Below the pieces are notes generated by a model. That model was not told where the DNA came from. It saw only the letters and a program-made list of their open reading frames with translations, and did not search any database. From the NCBI GenBank assembly GCA_964059195.1, contig CAXKWD010000011.1:11812451-11876450 (forward strand): a stretch of 64,000 nt of DNA. Reading direction: 5' to 3'. Every line of letters starts with the position of its first letter. The first letter of the stretch is position 1. Origin of the DNA: Ectobius pallidus (taxonomy: Eukaryota; Arthropoda; Insecta; Blattodea; Ectobiidae). Position numbers and translations under genes: made by a program. Below, in pieces: positions 54,628 to 64,000 of the stretch.

Positions 54628-54909
54628 ATGATGATGATGACTGTTCTGCCTGAAGGCAGGTCCAGACCCAGGACGAAGCCATGGGGTGATGACCACGACT
54701 TGTCTGAGGTGATTCAGGCAAGGGTGATACTGTAGAGATTTGTCATTGCCTCTCGCGGGATGGGAATGAAAGGACACAACACAACACCCAGTCCTGAACC
54801 CAGAAATGAAATTTTCCACCTCTGAAAAAATCCCTGACCCGGCCGGGAATCGAACCTGGGCCGCTAGTGTGGAAGGTAGTTACGCTACCAACTCACCCAC
54901 AGCGGCGGA
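54628..54909 (-). mobile_element. tRNA-derived SINE, same head as 24597 copy but different body
   Basis: On the minus strand the head is TCCGCCGCTGTGGGTGAGTT with box B GGTTCGATTCCC. The body differs from the copy at 24597 (GGACCTGCCTTCAGGCAGAA near the 3' end) and stops in a (TCA)n tail. No clear target duplication. Confidence 0.82.
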
Positions 54910-55528
54910 ACGATGTAAATATAATAATAAAAAATTTACAAGTGAACATTAATAAAACAGAGGGGCAGAACTTACAAAATGGAAAAGTTGCTGGTTAACA
55001 ATACAATACTGAATATGCTAATTTCAGCTCAACTAAATCTTTAAACCCTACACTACTTGCAGAACATATGTCTGATGTTTTGGTACATAATATGCACTAT
55101 TGGCAGCAGTGTCTATAGATATTGCTTACATTGATGATAGTCTCTGCACTTCAGGAAAGACTTTAGGAACCTTTGGTATTTATTGGGTACTATTGGGTAC
55201 TATAAACTTTCAAACTTGGAACAATTCTCCAGGGACATATTCTAAATTTAATCTAGATTTATTTTTCTATGCAATGAAGTGGTACTATAAGTGGAAAGCC
55301 AGTACATTCAGCTTCTCTTACTTGATTAGCTAGGAACATGTTTCAACCGCACTTGTCACCGTCTTCACCTTAAGTCCAATTGTTTTGTATTTCCGCTATT
55401 TGCTGGCCCTAATGAAGTTGGTGGGAGTGGCATGGTTGTGTTTGATGATGGCATAGAATGAACGTGAAGAACAGTCAGTTGTCACAGTGGAGGTTGGTGA
55501 AGTTGAGTGTAAAAGCCAACTCTATATA

Positions 55529-55562
<34 letters not shown>

Positions 55563-55819
55563 CACAAAGATGACATCTGCCTGACACTTCAGGTGACCAT
55601 AAAGATCCAGAATACAAAGCATGATAAATTCTTAACATTATTTAGACATGATTTTTCTAAAACTAGTTGTATCTAACCTAAGAAAACAAAGATTTTAAAC
55701 AATTAAAAAATTAAACAAAGAAATCCAATACTGGAAATACAAATGATTATGTAGAATACATAGAGAGTCCTTCAAAATGTATATAGAGATATCCTCTACA
55801 TCACTCCACGAAAAGCCCA
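54910..55819. other. No gene recognised apart from the TA repeat
   Basis: Short frames only; TATTGGGTACTATTGGGTAC near 55178 is a small direct repeat. Confidence 0.35.
55530..55560 (+). repeat. (TA)n microsatellite
   Basis: About 15 TA units. Confidence 0.93.
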
Positions 55820-56450
55820 CTCATTTCAAATAATAATTGCTCATATATCTGAAACAGCTTCCACAAACTCCGAAGAGAAGACCCTTCACTTCCCATGTAT
55901 TTTCAGAAATATTATAACTCTCACTAAGGTGAGGGGTGCATGGTCGGTAAATGGCTTTCTTTTCATAGCTAACTTCTTTAGTCTGTTCGAGGTGTTGTTC
56001 CATTTGAATTATTGGATCCAAAGTAAGGCCTTTTCTATCTTTCCTGTTAATGGCTATTATACCAGATATGTGGTCACTGCCCTCCATAGAAAAGCAATGG
56101 ACTTCCTCATAAACTTCCCACTTTTCTTTTCAAAGAACTGTAGATATTGAGGAGCGCACGTGGTGATGGCGGGTGTTACAAAATAACTCTCCCTTTGAGC
56201 AGTATTCTAAAACATGACCAAGCGTTTCAACCTCTTCACAACCAGGTTGCCTACATGCCATTGTCTGCTGACTTCTCCCAGGTATTGATCTTATTGCCGA
56301 AATGTTACATGGCATCTTTATGGCATTGGTCCACTCAGAACAGGATAAGGTCTTTCTATTATTTATCCAAGAATTTGTTTTTGGATTTCCCTTATAAATC
56401 TCAACCCCATTTCCCTTATGAGGTAATTTACACCATGATATACACACTAT
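55820..56450 (-). mobile_element. R2-like (RLE-type) LINE 3' half: zinc knuckle and restriction-like endonuclease
   Basis: The minus frame 56447-56130 reads WCKLPHKGNGVEIYK, TLSCSEWTNAIKMPCNIS, AIRSIPGRSQ, then C..PGCEEVETLGHVLEYC (the CCHC knuckle) and RHHHVRSSI. A single TGA at about 56130 separates it from KEKWEVYEEVHCFS, and then the 56087-55821 frame GSDHISGIIAINRKDRKGLT and LDPIIQMEQ, the restriction-like endonuclease with its D and E positions. The endonuclease continues to VKGLLFGVCGS and a stop at 55821. This is the C-terminal part of an R2-superclade element. It lies outside rDNA, is 5'-truncated and carries one in-frame stop. Confidence 0.82.
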
Positions 56451-57867
56451 GCACGGTATTTTGGGCTAGGGAACTAGAATCTGAGGTCTTTTTTTCTTCT
56501 GGCCAGCACACTTTATTCGTTAAATGCACCTCGAAAATTTTTTTTTTAGTTTTTTCTTTCTATTTTACCTTGTCCTGACTGTATCTTCTACAGTGGATCT
56601 TGAAACTGAATTTGTCAAAAGAGATATTAGGTCATTTTGAGTTTTACAATGAAAATATTTTGTTCTAGTTCTCGCTATCAATAGTTAGGCCTGCTGTAGG
56701 AAGAGATTTGTTATAAGGACCAGTGCCAAAATTACATAGAGAATTCATTTCCATTTTCTCCCCTTGATTTTCTTTTCTTCCAGTTCCCATATGTTGTACG
56801 AAACATGAGCTGGGTGATTCATGCGGCATGAATATCATGAAGGCTATTGAAGTTTCCAAAAGCAATTAATTGCATTTATTTATTTATTTAAACAGTTCTT
56901 TTTTTCTAAAAATAGATTTAAGGGATACTCTCGCTTTTGACTTGATGGAACATTACCAGATCTACCCACACAGTTAGAATGGAAGTGGAATCACACAATA
57001 TGCATAAGGTTATACGAGTTTAAATCCTTTGAGGTGAATTCAGTTCGTACATATCAATTCTACCCATAAGCTGCAACTTAGTCTATGATACACTCACAGG
57101 GTTTCTTACACCTTTCACCAGAAGATGCTAAATTTAAAATGAAAAGTAGCTATACCTATATTTTTTTAGAGTTGGGGCCTGGCAGGTTTACAGCCAACCT
57201 TGGAACTACTGTCGGATATTGCTGATCATCTGACATGTATATAAGCGGAGTCATTTTCACAAGGGCACATATGATTTAACACATGAAAAATAACTGCAGA
57301 ATAGCCAGAGACAGAATGAGATTTGCCGCAGTATTGATGCAAATAAATGTAATATCAAGACAAGAGGAAAGGGGGACAACAAACTCTTGAGCACGTGCTA
57401 TAGTTTAATCAGAAACATGTAGACACAGTTACAATTGCAGTGGTGCTGTAGCGCTTGCTTGTTTTCCTTATTGCAGTGCTAATGTCAGGCCGCACCTTTA
57501 CAAAATCATGGGATAGATAACTAACGTAACACTAAAAATAGCTACTTTAATGCAAACGATGTGTATTATTTTTTTCGTTACTTCGTTTGGCACAAATTTC
57601 TCCAGATTTCAAAATTGTAGAAAATAATGATTTTCTACTATATGAAACTGGAGAAATCTTTAAGGGGTATATGTACCCCCATGTACCTCCAGAAAGAAAA
57701 GCATTATATTTAAGAAAACTTACCCCATAATTAGGCTGCCATTATGACGAGTATAACAGACATAGAAATAGACACTATAAATATATACACTAGGTAACAT
57801 AGTACATAAATAAACCAACAGGTAAAGAACAAATTCACTTGGTATGTAGGTGGTTTGGAAAAAATTG
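56451..57867. other. Between two R2-like remnants; no gene recognised
   Basis: No convincing RT or endonuclease peptides in this stretch, so the two R2-like remnants are treated as separate insertions. Confidence 0.35.
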
Positions 57868-59039
57868 CTAATGGACCCTGTATGACAAAGATGGCCATAT
57901 CTTGGAGCTGTATCCTATTGAGGCTAAAGGAATCCCAAAGCCGGACAAGGTGTTGTGTGGTATTCTGCCTTGTACACTGATCATCAGCTCAGGGGCAGAG
58001 ATATGGCCTGATTTATATTTGTTCTTATAGAAATCCATGGTTGATTCATATTGACTTTCTCTCAGCATCCTCTTCTTCAGGCTGGTCTCAAAACATATCA
58101 TCGGATCCAAAATATATCATTCTTTGCTTGTATGAAAGCAATCATGTCTATATGCCTATTACTTCCATCGGTGGTCTGACTGAAAACTTCTTCATAGGTT
58201 TAGGTTTATTTCGTCCTCTGAATCATTACATATTGATATGGGACACATCTTGATAGAAGTGTTGTACAATAAAGTTGTGATACAGTACAGTTGAAATGGA
58301 CAACAAAATGAATAATACAATACAAATGAAGACAACATAGATAATTACAATGAAAATGATATACCAAGTAACCATAATTTCTCTTTGAGTTGGCTATCAT
58401 ATGTCAGATGATATAATGACTATGATTTTGTAGTACTTCTCCAGACCCCGTAGGGACAGGTGCCCAGGACATGGGCGAGGGTTTCATGCTATCTATGACA
58501 GCGCCACAGAGGGTATTGTCCTGGCATCTGGGAACACACCACACAAACATTCACAGTCATCTTTATGGCCTCTGTCCATTCAGTACAGGATAAGCCTTGG
58601 TGATCTCTCATCCACTTCTTCACTGGTGTATAGTGTTGGAACAGCTCTACACCTTTTCCTTTGTGTGGAAGTTTGGCCCACAACTCGATTTTCTTGTCCC
58701 TTAGGAACTGCCGCACCTTCCTCGCATTGGGAAGAGAACTGCATGGAGATAGAGCTGTTCGTTCAAGTCTACACCTAGGCCATTTAAGCATCTGTGGCCT
58801 TCTTGTTCCAGATTTTGAGCAGCATTGATATATCCAATGTTAGCCTGCCTGAGCTCTTGTTGCATATATTAATATGCTGCAATTTAGTTGTCTAGTACTG
58901 GTAGTGTAAAACAAACCAATGCCTTTATGTCTCCTTTGAGTGTAGATCATATAGTAGCCGTAAGATTTCCTTTTCTCCACTTTTTAGAATTTTATCTGCA
59001 TCTGTTAGGAAATTCTGCGGGATTTTATTATGTCGAGTA

Positions 59040-60535
59040 ACTTATATTTGTATTTGTATTTGTATTTATTTACGTCCTACGTACTCAATATACATTGATA
59101 TGGGACAGTGTAGATCGAGATACTCGACCCAATACAAATTAGAATAATACAATAATCTACAAATAATACAGAAATCTACAACTAGTACATCAAATAATAC
59201 AATAATCTACAAATAGTGGTATACCTAATAATCCATATTACAAAATGCAAAACTTTAGATATTTAACTGATGAGTCTCTGATGGAGTTGTGAGTATGACT
59301 TAGTGACTAATGCGGACATGATTGCAGTATTCCTCAATACTATAAAAACATGCATTATTAAAAAAAGTTTTTAGTGAACTCTTGAATTTATTTGCGCAGT
59401 GTATGTTTTTCAAATGGTGAGGTAGTTTGTTGAATAGATTGATTCCAGTGTAAATTACTCCTTTCTGGAATAAGGATGTACTATGGGAAGGTATAGATAG
59501 GTTGGTTTTGTGTCTAGTATTGTGATTATGGATTGCTTCGTTTTTTTTTAAATCCTCCATGTGTTTTTTGACATGTAGCAGAAGTTCATACATGTACAGA
59601 GATGGCAGAGGCATGATATGTAAATCCTTAAATATTGGTCTGCACATATCATTTCATGCTCCGATTCTTCTTCTAACGATTCTCTTTTGTAGTCTAAAGA
59701 CTGATGTACTGTAGGTGCTGTTTCCCCAAAAGATGATTCCGTATCTTAAGATGCTCTGAACATGCGCAAAGTAGAGGGTCTTGATTGTGGGTAAGTTTGT
59801 GAATTTTTTAATGTGGAACATTGCGTAAGTAAATTTTCCTAACTTTCTATTAATTTCTTCGATGTGGGGTTTCCATGTCAGATGTTCATCTATGTTAATG
59901 CCTAAAAATTTTGCGGATGATGTGTAATTGATGGGATTTTCAAATGTAATGATAGGCTTGAGTGGATTGTTATTTCGTTTGTGGTGGAAGGAAATAGCTG
60001 CTGATTTACTTTCATTTAAAATGAGGCCATTTGTTCTAAACCAATCTATTAATTGTTGTGCCACCGTATCTATTTTGCATTTAAGCTGATGTTCATTTTT
60101 TCCTCCAACCAAAATGTTAGTATCATCTGCAAAGAGTGTGGTGAGTTCTGAATCGTTGTTTAAGGGTAGATCATTAATAAATAATATAAAGAGAAGAGGG
60201 GCGAGAATTGAGCCTTGTGGGACTCCATATTGAATTTGTTTCTTTTCCGAAGTGTATTTTTCTAGTGTTAGATTTGTTTTGTTGAGATGGGTGATCTCGA
60301 CGACTTGAAAGCAATTAGATAGGTAAGAATTGAACCAGCTTAACGCTGTTCCTCTTACCCCATAGTTTTCTAATTTCTTTAGTAGTAAATCATGGCTTAT
60401 TATGTCGAAAGCTTTAGATAAGTCGAGGAATAGACCAATGCAGCTGTGGCTGGAGTCGAGAGTGCATCTGACATATTCGAAAAATTTGTATACTGCGGTT
60501 TCGATTGATTTTCCTTTTGTGAAGCCATGAGGATA
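59040..60535 (-). mobile_element. APE-type LINE, 5'-truncated, inserted in an R2-like element
   Basis: A minus-strand reading frame from about 60530 to 59654 contains HGFTKGKSIETAVYKFFEY, GLFLDLSKAFD (RT motif A), GVPQGSILAPLLFILFIND (motif B), TLFADDTNI (catalytic FADD) and SAAISFHHKR..FLGINIDEHLTWKPHI. After a break near 59650, the tail MCRPIFKDLHIMPL to ..YCNHVRISH follows (59647-59300). The 3' UTR ends in AAATAAATAC and an (AAATAC)n tail at about 59040-59070. RT motifs A, B and C are all intact, so it is among the better preserved LINEs here, but it lacks the 5' half. Confidence 0.85.
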
Positions 60536-61086
60536 TGAAAGTGGGTGAGACTGAATTATTCAAGATGGAGAATTTTTGATCTGCCTCCTACAATGGTGAA
60601 GCAGCAAGAATCTAGACCTTATTGCGTGTTTCATCTAATGTAGCTAGTGTATCCAATTTGAACTTGTTAATGGAATTCACTTCTAAATATCGAACTGCTT
60701 CTCCATTGCATTGTGATCTAATTTTTCATTTATCATTAATGATGAGTGCTTCTTCTATAAGTTTGCCTTTCCTGATGATAAAGAAAACGGATTTTCTGGT
60801 ATTGATAGTTAAACCGATATTTTGAAATCTCTTGAGTACAATCTTCACCAGCTCTGTGGCAGCCTCTGAATTCTTCCCAAAGATTACCGTCCCGTATCAT
60901 TGGCAGAACTCATTATTGTGAGGTTAGGTTGCTCTTTGACTAGTAAGCATCCATATTTTTCTGCTGAGTGTTTTTCTGATAGTTTTTCCACAATATGGTC
61001 AATAGCAATAGTCAATAATGCTGGGGACAGCAGTGAACCTTGTAACATTCCATGGTTTATTTGGTTGGGTTTTGTTTTCATTTTAG

Positions 61087-61684
61087 TGAGCATTCACACC
61101 GAAGTAGCATAGCATGCGAATCGCACTACCTGGATGCAGGCTGCACATTGAGTTGCATGGTTCACAGTTTTGCATTCATACTGAAGTAGCGAATGCGATC
61201 TGCAGTTTAACATAATTATATATTTTCACTTGAAGTACTGAGAAACCTATTTAAAATAATGTAATTTAAATAAAGATTATAAAGTTTCAGCAATTTTAAT
61301 CCAGGCTTTTTTCCTACTAGTTTCAATTGCCATATTGTATAGCCTATGCATTTACAAATTGTAGTTCTCTTTCCAGCAGTTTTCATGACATCTTTGCCAT
61401 AATCTACCACTACACAAGTGAGTAGGTGTTAAATTTTCTTAACAATTAGAAAACAGCTGAAAAGGCAACTGTACGTATGCATCATCCCGAGTAGCATTGC
61501 ATGAAATAAGTCCAGATCTATCTGAAGAAATGAATGTCCCACTGTGCGAGATTCATTATTGCCACGCTACTTCGGTATAAAGACTTGAACTTGTTTATTT
61601 GGGATTATAAGTTAATGAGTAGCTCACAACCTGCATCCAACTATTGCGACTTGCTTGCTATGCTACTTTGGTGTGAATGCTCCC
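61087..61684. mobile_element. MITE with ~55-bp TIRs in the R2-like element
   Basis: The left end (t)GAGCATTCACACCGAAGTAG..CCTGGATGCAGG pairs with the right end CCTGCATCCA..GTGTGAATGCTC. TTAG flanks both sides (61083-61086, 61685-61688); the core TTA would suit a PIF/Harbinger-type element. The R2-like reading resumes on either side. Confidence 0.75.
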
Positions 61685-61751
61685 TTAGATGTCTATATCT
61701 GCCTTACATTTCCTTCTTGAAGAATGATGATTAAGTTTGTACACCTTAGAT

Positions 61752-62002
61752 CAGCGTTTCTCAACCTTTTTGGACCCGAGGACCTCTAAAATGTCTAAAA
61801 AATTTTACGGACCCCTAATTTTACATCCCATTTTTAAAAGAAGGCCTATATTCTTAATATTTGGGGTATTAATTATAGGTCATTATAACAAAATATGTGA
61901 AAAAATTTTACTTCTTTACTTTTCACTTGCTTTATGATATTTTTAAATTATTTCTGCGGACCATCTGCACCATCTTCGCGGACCATAGGTTGAGGAATGC
62001 TG
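61752..62002. mobile_element. hAT-type MITE in the R2-like element, 8-bp TSD
   Basis: TIRs are CAGCGTTTCTCAACCT at the left and AGGTTGAGGAATGCTG at the right. Flanks are CCTTAGAT (61744-61751) and CCTTAGTT (62003-62010), an 8-bp duplication with one mismatch. 251 bp, noncoding. Confidence 0.82.
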
Positions 62003-62791
62003 CCTTAGTTGATTGTGTCTCATGTTATTGAAGGTTTTGTGAATATACAGAAATAAAACGGATGCATCTTCCCTGTTTATTCGTACATGTTATGAAACTG
62101 CTTTCAAAATTGACGTGTTTATGTAAGTACAGGGCGAAGATGTGAAACCTCACTGAATATCATGAAATGTTACATAGCTGCGAAGCTGGTTATCAAGAGC
62201 CCTCACATTTACTCATCGGATTACTGAACAGATTGTAATTGGGTGAAAATTAGTTGGATTGTTAACACCCCCACCCTTGTAAATAAGAATGGTATGAGTT
62301 TCCTTAAAAATCAGTGGAACCACACCACATGTTAGCATTCTTGTTGCAATAATTTCAATAATCTCTCACACAGTATCAATTTTGATAGCTCTGACGATTA
62401 CTTGATCAATTACATAATTTTCCAGAAGAAAATCACTTTCAATAATTTTGTGGGGATATTCAGGTCTTTTGTGATCATTAGGTTTGGAAAATATGTCTAA
62501 AAAATTACTGGGCAGTGTATCTTCATTCAACAGACGCTGCAAAGTCTTTATGAACAGGTCTTCTTCATTGCTTATAGTAATAGCACTGATTTAAATAACA
62601 TAAATACTTTGCTCTTCTCTTCTCTCGGTTTCTTCCTTCAGTTGGGATGTTGAAAGGGAGAGAAATGGATGTATGCTGAGACAAATTCTAAAAAATGTAC
62701 AAAATATAAAAGTACTTTATTAACTTGCCTCATGTACAATCACATATATACATATTTTTATTTTTTTTTTTAATTTTAAGGCTTTATTTTA

Positions 62792-63502
62792 AGGTAGTTG
62801 TACACTTTAGGTATGAAAATTTTATTTTTCAAATTAGGAGTATTTTTTTGTATATGTTATACAGCTACATGTTAAGACATTTTGCAAGAAAAAAGTTTTG
62901 TACTTGTTTATAATTTGTTTATAAAAAATATTTTGTTGTAAATTTTGATTAAAATTCAAAACATGATTACTCCAAAACTATTTAAGTTACAAACACCAAT
63001 TTTTCACTGTTTTGTAGACGAAATAATTCTTTAGTGCCTGACATTTTGTTTTTTTCGATTACTTAAGAGTTCAAATTGTTATATTGATTAATGTAAATTG
63101 TAATTATTTTTTTGATCACATCTTTATAAACAAAATTCTATAACACAACAGAATATTTGTATATCAGAAATTGATCAATGTCAAGCACTAGAGAAGATTT
63201 CAAGCTTCAAAATGACACCAAAATCACCTTGATATGTTAATTTATAGAAGAATTATGATTTTTTGAAAAATTGAATACCTTGCGATTTACTACTTATGGG
63301 AAATAAAGGTTGAAAGTTGCGATTTGCTAAAAACCTCCTGTATCATATCTTTGGAAAAAAGGCTGTATCTCAGGAACTAACAATCAGAAATTAAAAATTG
63401 ATACAAGAAATTAAAAAGAAAAGAATTGTATATCCAACTAAGCTGTTTTCAAAAAAATTCATTTATCATCATTTTTCAGATTTCAGGAGTGTACAACTAC
63501 CT
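62792..63502. mobile_element. Inverted-repeat element flanked by TA
   Basis: AGGTAGTTGTACAC at the left and GTGTACAACTACCT at the right, each next to TA, as for mariner-type MITEs. The interior is AT-rich with no transposase. Confidence 0.65.
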
Positions 63503-64000
63503 TAATTTCTCAATATGAAACATTGTGTTTCCTAAGCCAGATCAGAAGCATACTTAAAACCGTGATATGTTTTCTCATTCTGCAAAACGTTAAGAATACC
63601 TATGAACAAAACTTTATGATATTATCGTATGGCCAAATGATGGACAAGATATCTAAATTAATTTATTTGTAAACACAATATATACAAAACCTTATTTGCC
63701 ATTTATTTACACCACCATGCTCTTTTGTGCAAACAACATTTTGGAAAATTTGCCCAACATATATAACTTTTTGGGTTTTCTAAGACTTTGTTTTAAATTT
63801 CTCTCTGAGTAATTCTTTTAATGCTTCATATGGTTTGGTGTTTAACATCATATAATTATTACTTAAAGCAAAATTTTTAACACACCAGAAATAATATACT
63901 GCATTCATTTCCAATAATTTCACCATCAAGTTTGCAGTTTCTATCCCAAATATGTAAATAAGTACGACATTTTGGTTAAATATTTAAAATTCACAAACTT
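63503..64000. other. No gene recognised
   Basis: AT-rich end of the window. Confidence 0.35.

Larger units (their letters stand above)
57868..62610 (-). mobile_element. Decayed R2-like (RLE-type) LINE split by three later insertions
   Basis: Minus-strand pieces line up in order. 62610-62003: FKETHTILIYKGGGVNNPTNF, FTSSPCTYINTSILKAV, LFLYIHKTFNNM (RT motif A, degenerate). 61751-61688: IILQEGNVRQI. 61086-60535: KTKPNQINHGMLQGSLLSPA (motif B), LTIMSSANDTG (where F-A-D-D-T is expected), NIGLTINTRKS, RKGKLIEEALIIND. 59040-57868: NFLTDADKILK, KLPHKGKGVELFQ, GLSCTEWTEAIKM, HETLAHVLGTCP (knuckle remnant), DPMICFETSLKKRM (endonuclease). Stops and frameshifts are frequent, so it is long dead. Gaps are an APE-type LINE (59040-60535) and MITEs (61087-61684, 61752-62002). 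The 5' limit is approximate. Confidence 0.82.

Overview
This is nuclear DNA from an insect with a large, transposon-rich genome. It shows a spliced gene with multi-kb introns, tRNA-derived SINEs, APE-type and R2-like LINEs, Penelope-like elements, many hAT-type and palindromic DNA elements, and an ionotropic-receptor pseudogene. The SINE/LINE/Penelope mix, the many TAGGCCTA palindromes and the receptor relic suggest a polyneopteran, most likely a cockroach or termite. That placement is inference, not proof.

The one intact host gene recognised is TAF8, TFIID subunit 8, on the minus strand. It has four coding exons (42636-42462, 39174-38888, 35426-35279, 29259-28979). They join with GT-AG introns in compatible phases to a 296-residue protein with an N-terminal histone fold, a central TAF8 domain and a basic C-terminus. 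Its introns (3.3, 3.5 and 6.0 kb) are full of mobile DNA. Intron 3 holds a foldback-like structure: eight ~170-bp units, then a foreign gene fragment, then four inverted units (about 30250-32585). Intron 2 holds a Penelope-like 3' end, a LINE endonuclease fragment and a palindromic element.

Left of TAF8 (1-28.7 kb) are LINE fragments on both strands, including a LINE inside a LINE at 12.4-13.9 kb. There are nested inverted-repeat elements (4.1-6.2, 8.1-8.9, 21.5-24.0, 24.0-25.0 kb), a decayed ionotropic receptor (10.9-12.2 kb), and a 2.2-kb long palindrome (15.7-17.9 kb). Right of TAF8 (42.7-64 kb) are a palindromic tRNA-like SINE pair split by a hAT MITE (43.8-44.6 kb), and a hAT element with terminal repeats, an 8-bp duplication and its own SINE insertion (46.06-47.72 kb). 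Further right are a second Penelope copy with a 15-bp target duplication (53.27-53.89 kb) and two decayed R2-like retrotransposons. The larger of these (57.9-62.6 kb) has been split by a LINE and two MITEs.

All calls come from reading the sequence: translations, terminal repeats and target duplications were found by eye, and no database search was run. Outer limits of decayed elements are approximate unless a target-site duplication is quoted.
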